A DNA stretch of 64,000 bases from Perilla frutescens. Its lineage: Eukaryota; Streptophyta; Magnoliopsida; Lamiales; Lamiaceae. The notes under the pieces were generated by a model. It searched no databases. It saw only the letters and a list, made by a program, of their open reading frames with translations, and had not been told where the DNA came from. Location of the stretch: assembly GCA_026008535.1 (NCBI GenBank), contig BRKX01000006.1, positions 36,382,664 to 36,446,663 on the forward strand, given 5' to 3'. Below are positions 46,385 through 58,956 of this stretch, in pieces (within the stretch, counting starts at the first letter, position 1; every line of letters starts with the position of its first letter). A program made the position numbers and the translations under genes.

Positions 46385-48965
46385 TGTAACGCCCCGATCC
46401 CAGGAGAAGGGTAGGGGACCAGTGTGCTACTTGGGGGAAGGGGAAATGGGTTGTTGAACAGAAGCAATAAAATAAATAGGCTTAGTGCCCCAAAAATTTG
46501 GGCAGCATAACCTCTATAAATGGATCAATCCACGATTTTAAAGCGTATGGAATGACTCAAACTAGATACCATGACTCTTAGAATAAACCCAAGAAAGCAA
46601 ACTTCAATGTAAATAATAACAGTTCAAAGGTTAACTGTTAATAGGTTAGGCATGAAAAAGGCCAGACGGATGTCTGTCCAAATACATGAAGTAAAGAGAT
46701 GCCAGACTTTCGTCTGTCGTGAAAGCAATATAAAGCCAGACTTTTGCCTAGACATGGAAATTAATGCAAAGCCAGGCTTGTGCCTGTCTGAATAAGGAAA
46801 GTAAATAAATGCCAGGCTTTCGCCTGTCAGGAACGAAAAGTAAACGGGATTCGGAGAACCGAACACTCCGTAGCAGTAAAGAAAATGAGATTCGGAGAAC
46901 CGAACATTCTATAACAGTAAAGAAAGCTGGGATTTGGAGAACCGAATACTCCATAACAGTAAATAAAGATGGGATTCGGAGAACCGAACACTCCATAACA
47001 ATAATCAGAGTAAGCGGACAAGAACGCAGTGCATTTATTCAGACTCAAAAGGTAACCATGTTCTCAGTTAGACTCCACACATAAAAAGAACATATACATC
47101 AAAAGATAGCCCTTCAGCCTTAGCACAACCGTCCGCCATCCCGCAGCTCATCCTGAAAATATTTGAAAAGATTTTGGGCGTGAGTACTAATGCACTCAGT
47201 AGGTACCTTTGAGAAAAGCTTTACAATCATTTTATAAAACAGAATATCCAATCATATTTTAAGCATATCATGGAAAGCTTTCAAAATATAAAAATTTGTG
47301 AATTCCATGTATACAAAATCATTTTAGTTCCATCATTGCGCGCCACTCTCCCCTAGAACGCTTACGGTGAGTCGGTTCGTGTACACAACCCGGCTACTTA
47401 AGGTTGGACACTGCCCTGTTTGCTTGGGGCTCGATATCGTGAACCATTGTAGTTTCGTCAGCAAAAACAGTAGTAAGACTTACATGAGTCAGGAGAGCAC
47501 ATTAAATACAGTCATGAGTTGGATATTCAATCATATTCATTTTATAAACATCAGGGCTTAATAACCCGAAATACATTTTTATATAATAAAAACCCACCTG
47601 GTAATCTGATCTGGGATAGCTAGATCTAGATTCTGATTCTGGTCTCAACTAGAAGTCTCATTCTTCTGTGCCTACAAGATTGTCCGACAACTTAGTTTCG
47701 ATGAAAGACTACCATTAAGTCAAAATCTAACCTTTCTTAGCTATGAAGTAAATATTATAATATCGACTACCTTAATACGCAGCACCCGGGTCATCAAAAT
47801 ATTTTGATTCTTAAGGGAAACTCAAGGCATTTTTATAAAGAAAAACCATTTAGGAAGTTTTGGCATACGGGGTGGTCAAACCTGTATCTTAAAATTAATT
47901 CGTTACAAATAAATTTATACCGCAAGATCCGACCATTGGAAAAATATGAAAATTTAAATAAAAATACTATATTTTGAGACGAAACAACTTTTGAGACTAA
48001 AAATACGATAGTGTTATCCACGAAGGATAGATCTGAAAAAGACTATTATTTAAAATTCGGATACTTAAAATATACCCAAAATTAAAAAGTGAAAACATGG
48101 AAAATGCATACAAATATACATAGAACATAAAACCCTAAAGCCACTTTTTGATTTGGCGACCCGAAAGAGATCACCGATTTGAGGTGGTGGAGAGGCGGTG
48201 ATGGAGAATTGGTGGCGGTGGTGTAATTAATTTGATTGGGGGCCGGGGTAATTAACGTGGTAGGGAGGGGAACTTGTTGATTGATGAACATTGGGGGGGT
48301 TGATTGATGATTATGATGATTATAATGGATGATGGTGATGGTGGCATGAGGTGGTGGTTGGCGGTGGTGGTGAATTTTAGCGGCGATCACGACGATTTTT
48401 CATCACGATCGTCCGTCAAATCATCTTTTCAATCATGTATTCGTGATCTACGTATTGACACCTTCGAAATGACTATCTCAGAATTGAAATAGGAAACTAG
48501 AGACGTACATTCTGAGGAAGCTGCTTGGCGTTTCGATTTTGAAAAAGAATGTAAAATGAAACCTTAAGCTCCTATTTATAGACGAAAAATAAATAGGAAT
48601 AACGAATAAAAGAAAGAATAATGATGGAAAAAGAATAGGATAATAACGAATAGGATAATATTTTGAAAAAGAAATTGGATAATGACGGATGTGCCTTTTT
48701 CTATTCAAAGTTGTGCCAAGAGTTCATTTTAACTCGAAATTGAAAAATTCAAAGTTTGGCACGATCCTTGAAACTTTTTCTATCAACTCGAGAAAAATAT
48801 CAGAACATATTTTTAAAGCAATTTTTTGACCAAATTAAATTTTAACAGATTTCCCTGGCTGCGATTTTCCTTTATTTGGGTCCTTTAAGGACCCAACTTT
48901 TTCCTAGATTACCCTTAGGTAACATAAGTTGAATAAAACCTTCTAAAATACTTCGGGATATTACA
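46385..48965. mobile_element. Solo LTR 2 (nest level 5), 2581 bp, TSD ATACC
   Basis: Starts TGTAACGCCCCGATCCC and ends CTTCGGGATATTACA. Perfect 5-bp repeats ATACC lie at 46380-46384 and 48966-48970. It is absent from the equivalent site in the right LTR (about 54893). The interior has a diverged tandem repeat at about 46850-47000 (GGAGAACCGAA plus TCC.TAACAGTAAA units). Confidence 0.88.
46846..47005. repeat. Tandem repeat inside solo LTR 2
   Basis: Four units of about 40 bp, each containing GGAGAACCGAAYAYTC followed by AACARTAAA. Confidence 0.8.
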
Positions 48966-49543
48966 ATACCATTATTCCTTTATTGATTCCAAGATATTTG
49001 AAAAGTCTTACTGTTAAACATATTGGTATGTGTTCTTTTTCAGTTGACTTGTGAATAAGTTTTGCATGCTTGTTGTTGTTGTTCGCCTATGAAGGGGCTT
49101 TTCTTTCCAAGCATGATTCTGCTCATCTCTAGTTAGTCTTAAGTTGTTTTTCTTACTTTCGTCCTATGAATGGGACAATATGATTTATTTGACTCTGACC
49201 TATTTATGGGTCTTAGTTAATGTGACCTATGATGAGGTTTTTTTTATTTAAAGAGTCAAATTCCTATCTGTTTGTCATTAGATTCTGTTTAAATTTCGGT
49301 TGGCCTATGAATTGGCATTCCTTTGACTTGATTGAATCCTTTGACCCCTTTCACCCGATTGAACCCTTTGACCCTTATTGATTCGTTGAAAATGATAGTT
49401 CTCTCAAGTCATAAAGTTAAGTTGCCTAAGTTCTTGAGGCGCTAACTTAGTTTAATTCTAAAAATACCCCCTGAATTTTCATTTTTCGTGCTATTTTTAC
49501 GCACAAACAACCCCGTCCCCATCCTCGGGACCGGGCTGTTACA

Positions 49544-52370
49544 GTTAGTATCAGAGCCAGGTTTGCAAACACTGCAGACCTGTCTCTTCTTGAAGTAATT
49601 GATTGAACTCTTATTTGAATATTGAATTGTTCAAAAGTATTAATCAGCAACCCCCAGGTCACCATCACCCTCGCATCTTCAACAAAGCTAAGGTATGATT
49701 AAGTTAAAGTATTTTGATTATATTTGGTATAACTTTTTGAAAGTACATGACGAGGAGAAAAGTTTTGAGCAAGACAAGGTTGGTTGATTTTTGAAAGTCG
49801 AATATTATTTCTTTTCGAAATAAGATTTTTTTTGGTGTTACCAAAGTTTAAAGTGGAACTTATTGAAGTAAGTTCTAGATTAATCTTTTTAAAGAATTTT
49901 GAGTCATTATGGACTCAAGCAAGCAGTGAATCTTTTCAGAATATTATTTCTGCAAATACTCAAACTATTTCAGTTATTTTGAACCGTTAAAATTTTTGAG
50001 TAGAGTTATAAAGTTTGAAAGTTGATTTGAAAATCTTCTTTTGTTAAAAGGCATGTCTACTGCCCATAAATAAAGGATTCGAAGATGAGTTAAAGATGAA
50101 TGAGGTATAGAGAATATAGTTAGAACATAGTCTATAGCGAGCTTAAATTAAGGAGAATTTCTAGAATTTCCTTTAGGTTCTCTTAAGAGCCTAGATTGAG
50201 TAAGTTCCCTCTCGAGGAGCTAAGTTAAGTAAGGCTATTCGAAAGAACATTTTATCGCAAAGATGTTCACGAGTTCCGAGATTATATTAGAATCGAGGAG
50301 GAGGTTATGAAGTCTAAACTTCGAGCAAGGAACAAGAAGGTGAGCAGTCAATTTGAAGGCTAGTTGTGGATCCAATGCAAGTTCAAGGAATCCCCACGCA
50401 AGCTTTCAACTCAAGAGAAATCTCGTTTGAAGATCCGATTGCGTTCGGAAGGAATGAAGATTCATTTTCTTCGATAAAGGCTGGTCGATTCGATGAATGT
50501 ACATTCAAGGTCAGTCGCGTTCGATGCCCATAAATCATCGCTTGTTTTAAACCGATTAATGAAGATGAAGATTGTCGTCATGACTGTAGCCAAGATAGTT
50601 CAATGATACGTTTATCAGTGTTTTACCAAGCTTCCAAGAGATGTTGAAGTCAAGCTGTTTTGAGTCCAGGAGGTGCCATAGATCAAGTCGCTTTATCGTG
50701 TCCCTTTCGATATATAGGAGGTAATCCCCATTTGTCACTTTCTCGACCAAGTGAAGCCATTTGAGTCCCGCTTACTCATGATATTTCATAGTAACCTCGC
50801 CAAGAAGAAGGTACCTGATGCTCAAGAAAGGAAGACCCGAAGAAGATTGTTAAGAAGATAGACCTAGTGCTCGATAGATTGAGAGTTTCTTTGATATACG
50901 TTTTTGTTGAGTCTATTTATTCATTCTCGTGTCAATTGAATCAATTTATTCATTCTCTTTTGGAATCGATTTATTTATTCTCTTGTCAATTGAATCAATT
51001 TCCCTTTAATAGCTTCATATCAATTGAAATTCTTCATTTATACCATTTAAAATTCTTCAATTATATCATCTTGGATAATTTGAAATCTTTTGGATGATAC
51101 TTCTTTGATCTTCAAGAATCAGTAATAGCACTTCCTTGTTAGGCTATACTGACGCCTTTGAGAAAATATTTTAGCACGGTTTCCAGTTGCTAACCGTTGA
51201 TTTCTTCCATATCTTTGTTATGTGCAGGAATCATTCAAGTTTATAAGTCCTCTGAAAAGGCAATATTGTTAACATATATAACCTAGTGTTATATTCTTTC
51301 TAGCTTTTAAGCTTGTTAAAGAATTGTTGATCAAGATTAAGCCCTTACTCTGAGGCATTCATTTATTTTGCTCCCACTCATAGTACTCGAGTATGGATCT
51401 TGGAATAGAGTAGAAAGCTATAGCAGTATTCCTTTTAGTCAAGGTTAGAGAAATAAAAGATAGTATTTCCTAGAAGGAAGTGGAATCCAAGTAAGTGCCA
51501 GATAGTATTCTCTAAGTTTAGGATGCACGTTTCCAAGAAGATTTCTCAGCTCGTTGTGTTTGGAGGTGATCTAAGGAATTTCAGAAAGAAAGTTTCAAGC
51601 ATGCAACTAAAGCCCAGACTTCGATCATTACGCCTGCAAGCGATGGTGACCATCAGCAGGACCCATGAAGTCAGATGACTGCTTCAAGAAAAAGAGACGA
51701 CTGTGATGAAGAAGTTTAGATTTAAGTTGCATCGAGAATTTAAGATTGAGATGCATCACGAAGTACGCCCCAAGAAGATGAAGAAGTCGAACCTCAAGAA
51801 GTTAAAGATAAAGATAAAGCAAGTTTTCGAACATGATAGAACGTGCAAGGAACCATCGAAGAAAGTGCTCGATTAATTCAAGTTTATCGTCTAGTTTGAA
51901 TTTATTGAAGTTTTATAAAGCCGCGAGAAGTAAAGTCAGAAGTAAAAGCAAAGCCAAGCGAAACAAACGAAGGATGGGCTCGTTGAGATTGCCCGTGCTC
52001 GAGGAGCTAGTTTGGTGAATTTTTCTTTTATTTCTTTCATTGCTCGAATAGTTTCTAGGGGTCTGCTCGAATGTAGATCATAAGGATCTCGTGTGAAGCG
52101 ATATTTTGAGAGAGATTTCATAAGGAGGAAAAGGTAGAAGATGCTAAGGCTTTGAGGAAGAAAAGAAAAATGATTATAGAAGTACTAGTCCTGCGTGAGG
52201 ACTAATTTATAAAGGAAGGCCTCAGGTTACTCTTAGCCGTATAGTGAAAATTTTGAACCATTGTCGTTCCAGTAAGGCTTTAAGTTCTTGAAGAGGTATC
52301 CAGATCTTCGTTTGAGGGGAAGTAAATTTCAGGACGAAATTGTTTGTAAGGGGTATAGTCTGTAAAACCC
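49544..52370 (+). other. Non-coding internal region of the level-4 element
   Basis: 2.8 kb between the two LTRs. A PBS-like sequence, TAGTATCAGAGCCAGG (49546-49561), matches the initiator-tRNA-Met site TGGTATCAGAGCCAGG except for one G-to-A change. The 3' end has AATTTCAGGACGAAATTG then a purine tract GTAAGGGGTA (52346-52355) before the right LTR, a signature of Tekay-like chromoviruses. No gag, protease, RT or integrase motif is visible between them. Confidence 0.75.
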
Positions 52371-55300
52371 CATATTTTCAGAGTTTATTTATAAAATTAA
52401 AGAAATTTAATCGGAGCCTAGATAAGGATATTTTGGTAGTTAACCGTGATTTTAGGGTCGTTTTTTGTGAAATTGTCTTTTTGAGAATTTCAATCCGAGC
52501 TCAGTTATAGCCAATTTTGGTTGCGTTTGGAATGCGTTGACCCAAAGAGCATGCCAGTGCTTTCGGATTTTAAATCTGAAGTCATTTAAGTTTCCAGTGA
52601 TTTAAAACGCGTTTAAAGAAGTTATGAATAGTGTTTTTCCGTAAGAGCCTGATCGTTAGAAATTTGCAAAATCTCGTGTGATGACCCAAGCCTTGTTTTT
52701 TCAAGTCTATGTTATAGAAAATTTTTCAAGAAATTCGTTGGTGTTCCCGGATTTTCATTCTGAGGTTAATTGAACGCTCGAGAATTTTATTTGTCCCTTG
52801 TGTGGAATAGTAACTTTATTTTTGAAAAGAGAATCTTTTCTCGTTTTCCTTCAAGATGACTCATTCTTTATTACGAGTCAAGTTGGTTCAATAGTACTCG
52901 AGCCAACAAATCTCCCGGTATTTTTAAATTTTGTGAATGAGGTCATTTGGACCTCACCATTGAATAAAACGCCTTTTAACCGAACCCGATATTTTTAAAG
53001 CAGTATTGTTGCACTGCATCAGCTTCTCGAGGAAGCCATATTTTTGGCTATAAATAGTAGCTCTCCCTCCTTCATTTCCTCGCACCTTTCATTTTTCACC
53101 TCCCCATTTCTTGAGAGAGAGAGAGATTGAGGAGCGCTCTTCGTGAGCGCACCTCACAGTTGAGAGAGGAGCGGAGAAGGGAGCACGGTGGCAGAGGTCC
53201 CCGCAGCGGCGCAGGAGCCCCCTCGGCCAAGGCAGTGTGCGAGCGCGCAAGGGGGCCGCGGGTATGCAAGGGGGCCGCCGCGGCACATGGAGGCCGCCGG
53301 CGTGCATTCCCCCCGCCGCGGCGCATGGGTAGGTGTGGCAGCTTCGACACGTTTTCGTTCGGAGACCATAACTTTCACCTCGATTGGATCTATGAGGCCA
53401 ATGAGTACTCAAATCAAAGCTCTTTCAAAGATCTATAATGTCGCAGTGGCCGATCATCCAGAGTCTTGATCGTTCGAGTCGGAATTTCCATCCCCGTTTT
53501 CAGTAATTTCGAGCGTTTAAATCGTTGAAATTCTCATGTTTTAAGTTATAGTTATGGGGTTCGTGTTTAGATATCATTTTGATTTCTTGTTAGGATCTCG
53601 AATAAGGTTGCTAAGTCATTGATTGACTTTTGTAAGAAGAGGTGAACCCCAAGGAGGCCCGAGGAAGGATTTTCGGCTCGTTGCCTCGTCTACGTGCTCG
53701 TTATGGAGATGCTCATCATTGAGGTGGGTAGTTCTAAACTAAGTATAAGGTTTGAGCTAGTAAGCTCTAGAAGCATGATAGGGCAAAGGTGAAATATCCA
53801 ATAAAAGTATTTTATGCCCTGCCTGTTTAGTCTCTGTACAAGGAAAGGAAAGGAAGGAAGGAAGTTATATGCATGATATGTTGAATTGTTATTTGGGTTT
53901 GATAAAGTAAAGGAAGTTATTAAGTTAAGTGAGCTCTCAATCATGTTTAGATATGCTAGGATTGTTTATATACAATTTATGCTAGCATGAGATGTTTAGA
54001 ATTGCTTTAATTGCGATCTATGTTTATCCGCGTTCATTTCCTCATTTTGGAATGTTGGATTTTGCTAAAGCTTATTTAGCTAAGTATTGCGTTCTAGGGT
54101 AGTGATAAATCCCTTGTAGGCTGAGATCATGCTTAATTAAGAATTAGCCTTAGACGATTGCTCTAGGCTTGGTATTGCTAGCTAAGTCAAGTAAGTAATG
54201 AATGTTAAGGTTAAGTAAGGAAGGTTAAGGTTAAGTAAGGAAGGTTAAGGTTAAGTAAAGAGGAATTTAGGGAAGGATATAGTTTTTTTGTAAGCAGGTT
54301 ATCGAGCTCAAAGAACAGTTTATTTACATTATCATGCTGTGAGCTTTGTGTCACTAAAGTTTAATCTTGATTAATGGGAGTCACTGTTGGGAAATCCCTT
54401 CGCATACTCGGGAGGATATTTGAGGTAACCCCTTTTCTATCTGAAAGCAGGCCTAAGGTGCAGTAGATAATAGGTTTGAGCCAAGGAAGGCACCAGAAAA
54501 GAAAGAAAAATGTTTTGCGGATATGGAGAAGGCTTTTGCATTTTGCTCTTCACATGCCGTCAGTTTATGATTGGATATTTCTAAAGTTTATCAAGAGTTT
54601 TCTCATAAAACCCCACTGAGTACATTAGTGCTCACACCATCTTTTTCAAATGTTTTCAGGTTGAGATGCTGAGGCCGGTGATGTGCTGCTGATGGGGTTG
54701 TCTGAGGTTTCCAAGTTTGTTGCTCTATATGGTTACATATTTTGTTCCGCTATGTTTCTGCTAAGTACTCTGATATTAGTTTTTAGTCTTGATATGTGTA
54801 ACTTGATTCTTGATAGTAGCATGTTTTAAATACTATGATTCCTAAATATCAATAAAGTCTTAAAGTCTTTGAAGCATGTTCTTTTGACATACCAGTATTC
54901 CTTTATTGATTCCAAGATATTTGAAAAGTCTCACTGTTGAACATATTGGTATCTGTTCTTTTGCAGTTGACTTGTGAATAGTTTTGCATGCTTGTTGTTA
55001 TTATTCGCCTATGAAGGGGCTTTTCTTTCCAAGCATGATTCTGCTCATCTCTAGTTAGTCTTAAGTTGTTTTTCTTACTTTCGTTCTATGAATGAGACAA
55101 TATGATTTATTTGACTCCGACCTATTTATGGGTTTTAGTTGATGTGACCTATGATGAGGTCTTGTTTATTTAAAGAGTCAAATTCCTATCTGTTTGTCAT
55201 TAGATTCTATTTAAATTTCGGTTGACCTATGAATTGGCATTCCTTTGACTTGATTGAATCCTTTGTCCCCTTTGACCCGGTTGAACCCTTTGGCCCTTAT

Positions 55301-55465
55301 TGATTCGTTGAAAATGATAGTTCTCCCAAGTCATAAAGTTAAATTGCCTAAGTTCTTAAGGCGCTGACTTAGTTTAATTCTAAAAACACCCTCCTGGATT
55401 TCCATTTTTCGTGCTATTTTTACGCACAATAACCCCGTCCCCATCCTCGGGACCGGGCTGTTACA
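52371..55465 (+). repeat. Right LTR of the level-4 element, intact length 3095 bp
   Basis: Starts TGTAAAACCCC, ends CCGGGCTGTTACA. Uninterrupted counterpart of the split left LTR; small extra tandem copies of AAGGTTAAGGTTAAGT occur near 54200-54250. TATA motif at 53049-53057. Confidence 0.9.
53049..53057 (+). promoter_or_regulatory. LTR TATA box (right copy)
   Basis: TATAAATAG, same position in the LTR as 42176-42184. Confidence 0.6.
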
Positions 55466-55470
55466 CATGG

Positions 55471-57181
55471 AGATGCAGGGAATGGTCTTACTACCAGCAT
55501 TCATCTTCCATTGCTGTGCCACTGTAAAGCCATAATTGACTTTCTTCCCTGTCACCATGCACCACAACAGAAAGAGCTCCTGCGTGTCTTGCCCAGTTCC
55601 GTCCTTGCGGGCATAAATGTTGTATGCCATCCATCGATGGCAAATCTGGAGGGCCGCATCTTTGATCTCTCCGCTCTTGCTGGTCCCTGACTTGAACTGG
55701 CCAATCCCTTCTATTTCTTCCCATTGACGCTGAATCTTCTTAGTCTATGAGTCCGGAGCCATCGTTATTGCCTCCTTGTACCATTGTTTCTGCAAATCTG
55801 ACATACCCACTATCTCCAGATGTAGATTCAGCTCTGTAATGGACATGCTATACTCTGTGCCTTGAATGGCAAAGGTGATAGCTCCAGGAGTATTCAGCAG
55901 GTACCCCTTGGTGGGTTTGAAGCTATAGGATAATAGGAATTCACATGACTACTCCTTATATGCCTTATCGTTCCATTGCAGTGCCTTTATCCACTCAATA
56001 TTGTTGAAGTACTGCAGTACCTCGCCTTTAAGAACAAGATCCCTTAGGGTGTCCTCATCGAAGGCATAAAGGGGCACCAACTTCCTTTTGTCCATGGATT
56101 TGGCCCTCTCCGCCTGCTATTTATCTCCTTCCTTCCCTAGCTTCGCTGGAGCTATCCTGGTCGGGGCTTGAGATTTGGATGATTCCCCCTTAGCTTTGAC
56201 TCCTGATGGTCCACTTACTGGCGGTAGTTTGGGGTCGTCGGATTCGCTACCCTCTGATTCAGCTTCTTCCTCCTCAGTGTCTTCGTCGGTGGTCTCATCC
56301 TGTAGTTCCAATTTTTTCCTTGCTGAGGGCACATCAGATGTCTGGCCCTTCTTTGGCTTCAGTAGAGATTTCTCAATTGCCAACTTGCCGGCTTCTTCCT
56401 TATTTTTCTCTGTATTCTTCTTTGTGGTCTGGCCTCTCGAAGACACCCGTCTCCTCACCTCTGTCTTAGGCTTTTGCTGTGGTTTTTGTGGTTGTGCCTT
56501 TTCTTCTTCATCATCTTCATTGAGATCCTTCTCCGATTTCTCGGCTTGTTCTTCCTGTTCATTATCTCCGGATTCTTCTTCATTTTCAGTCTCCATCTCC
56601 TCTTCCACATTTTTCTGTTCCTCGACTACCTTTTCTTTCCCTTTCTCTGCCTTTTTCTGCTCTGCCTCTTTCACTTCTTCCTCCTCCTCCGCAGAATCTT
56701 CCATCACCTCTGCCTCATCCTCATTTTTTTCCAGTTCTCCCTCTTCCGTCACCTTTTCAGATTGAGTCTCAACTTCAGGCTCTGTCACCAACTCTGGTTG
56801 TGGTTCCTCCGATGGCATAATAGGGCTTTTTGGTGGCTCTGGTTCCTTCTACATTTCCTGGGCCAGGGCTTCTAAGATTTGTTTCTCCAGTGCGCCCGAG
56901 TCGGCCTTTATGCCTTTAGCCTTCTTGGCCGGCGGATTTTTTGGTGCTTTCACCGGTGCTTTCCTTTTCTCCTTCACTGAAGGTTTTTCTGCTGCTGGTA
57001 TGGCGGTGATCGGTTGAACATTGAGAGGAACTTCAGTTTTGGGTGGTGGGCTTCTAATTCCGACAAATAGGGTCGGTGATTGGAGAGGGGTTTCCTTTAG
57101 GATTTCACTCACGGCCTTCTTCCTGCCGTGAGTGGATTTTCTGGCTGGTCGGCTTGTTTGTCCTCCTTTGGTTCTTGTCAT
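55471..57181 (-). pseudogene. Athila-like ORF3, N-terminal part
   Basis: Begins MTRTKGGQTSRPARKS. A basic, Pro/Lys-rich N-part is followed (from about 56818) by a long Glu/Lys-rich, low-complexity acidic segment, then a conserved region with GYLLNTPGAITFAIQGTEYS and MAYNIYARKDGTG-type blocks resembling the plant domain annotated as putative plant transposon protein in Athila/Ogre-like ORFs. The frame is uninterrupted by shifts but carries TAG stops near 56846, 56117, 55950 and 55745, and it is cut by the level-4 insertion at 55470. C-terminus at 41143-41475. Function unknown. Confidence 0.72.
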
Positions 57182-58084
57182 GGTTGGAATTGGAAAGAAT
57201 GAGAGAGTAGGTGGCTGATGGGATCAGAGATTCAGGTGTAATTTCTCGGTTTTGAAGAGCTGGAGGTTGGGATTTTGCCGATATTTATGGAGGGGGTTAG
57301 GCTCTTTTCTCTAATTTGAATTTGAAATGCTGAGGACTTTTTCTCTCAGATATGTTTTAAACCAAAGATCCGCCTCAGAGATAGGATTAAAATATCCATT
57401 TTTAAACCCTTTCTCTCTCCTTCGATTTGATCTGTGCGTGGGAAGCTGGAACATCTCTCACAACCCTTTTCTCTCACTTCCGATCAGCTTTTACTTCCGC
57501 CCCCACACACTTAAGCCTTTTCATACTTTTGCTTATGCCTTTTCACTCTTTCCTTTTTTTTATGCCATCTGCAAGTTAGTTCTCACTATATACTTACTAA
57601 ATAAAGAAAAACTAAAACACTGTAAGATTACCGAGTTGTCTCCCGACCAGCGCTGTTGGTTATAGTCATTAGCTCGACTGTGCCTTTTTTCCTTCATTGA
57701 TAAGTGGGCTCGATGAGCATGGCTTTTTCGACCACCTCCTCTGCATATGCTCATAAAAGGGCTTAAGCTTTTTTCCGTTGACTCGGAAGATGTCGTTATC
57801 TTCAGGATTGCGAATGTCCACTGCCCCACTCTGAAGCTGATTTTGAACAATTTAAGGTCCCAACCATTTCAATCTGAGCTTTCCTGCATTGATGCACAAA
57901 TTTGAGTTGAATAACAACACCTTTTGCCCTTTTACGAATTATTTCTTCCTTATGAGCATATTGTGTACCCTCTTTGTCCTTTCCTTGTACAGCACTGCAT
58001 TGTCGTATTCCTTTGCTCTTAGCTCTTCTAATTCTTGGATCTGTAACTTCCTTTTAGCTCCATCTACATTCAGGTGTGCATTTA
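57182..58084. other. Athila-like element, linker between integrase and ORF3
   Basis: No family signal. It probably holds the tail of the integrase C-terminus (about 57700-58084, with decayed frames) and the ORF3 leader. Confidence 0.45.
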
Positions 58085-58950
58085 ATTTTCAGATTGCCCA
58101 AAAAGCTTTGTGTTCCATTCCCACCGGTAGATGGAATAACTTCCCATATATCAATCGATATGGGGACATCCTGATCAGAGTCTTGAATGTTGTCCTGTAT
58201 GCCCATAGAGCATCCTCCAAGTAGTTACTCCAATCCTTTCTCCTCGGACTCACCACCTTCTCCAGGATGTTCTTTATTTCTCTATTTGATACTTCTGCCT
58301 CCCCATTTACTTGTGGGTGATAAGCCGTGGTGACTCTGTGCGTGACCCCATATTTCTGAAGCAGCCGCTTTATGAGCATATTTCAAAAGTGTGTTCCTTG
58401 GTCGCTGATTAGCACCTTAGGAACCCTGTGCCTGCAGAATACATGGGATTTGAGGAATTCCATCACTGTTCGCGCATCATTGCTCGTTGTGGCCTTGACT
58501 TCCATCCATTTTGACACGTAATCTACTGCTAACAGGATGTACAATTTTAACCCGGACTTGGGAAAGGGTCCCATGAAGTCAATTCCTCAGATATCAAATA
58601 TTTCGACGGGCATAATGGGGATTAAGGGCATAGCCTCCTTAATAGAAAGATTATCCGTCCTCTGACAGTTGCTACATCCCTTCCAGTAAACATAAGCATC
58701 CTTGAACATACTCGGCCAGTAGAAACCTCCATCTAGGATTTTTTAGGCGGTTCTTCTTGGACCAAAATATCCGTCACATACATCCGTGTGGCAGAATTTG
58801 AGGATGCTTCTTCCCTTATGTTCTGGCACGCAACGCCTTATGACCTGGTCTGCTCCTATCTTTCAGAGAGTTGGTTTTTTTCCTATACGTAGAACCTGTT
58901 TTCCCTGACCAGTTTCTTCTTCTGATAGTTGCTCATGCCAATCGGGCATT
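58085..58950 (-). pseudogene. Gypsy integrase (Athila-like)
   Basis: In a different frame from gag-RT. The N-terminal zinc finger is decayed (HTDVCDGYFG, with a His changed; CSNCQ remains). The DDE core is readable: first Asp in LLAVDYVSKW, second in LISDQGTHF, Glu in GEAEVSNREIKNILEK, then WSNYLEDALWAYRTTF and PYRLIYGK. Stops break it, one directly after SDQGTHF (58383). It follows RNase H in the usual Gypsy order. Confidence 0.85.
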
Positions 58951-58956
58951 TTCCGG

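Larger units (their letters stand above)
41478..49543 (+). repeat. Left LTR of the level-4 element, split into three pieces
   Basis: Original LTR sequence is 41478-43644, 46073-46384 and 48971-49543, about 3.05 kb in total, and is collinear with 52371-55465. It includes a GC-rich stretch at about 42250-42450 and ends CCGGGCTGTTACA. Confidence 0.88.
41478..55465 (+). mobile_element. Non-coding LTR element with 3.1-kb chromovirus-type LTRs (nest level 4)
   Basis: Left LTR 41478-49543 (enlarged by two solo LTRs), internal region 49544-52370, right LTR 52371-55465. LTRs begin TGTAAAACCC and end CCGGGCTGTTACA, like Tekay/Del chromoviruses. Flanks CATTG (41473-41477) and CATGG (55466-55470) are a 5-bp target duplication with one mismatch. 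The host ORF resumes on the other side. The 2.8-kb interior has no gag-pol, so the element is non-autonomous (LARD-like). Confidence 0.85.

Noticed and set aside
56175..56765. Plus-strand Ser/Phe-rich open frame of 196 codons
   Set aside because: Antisense of the Glu/Lys-rich ORF3 segment, which has the element-wide frame and neighbours.
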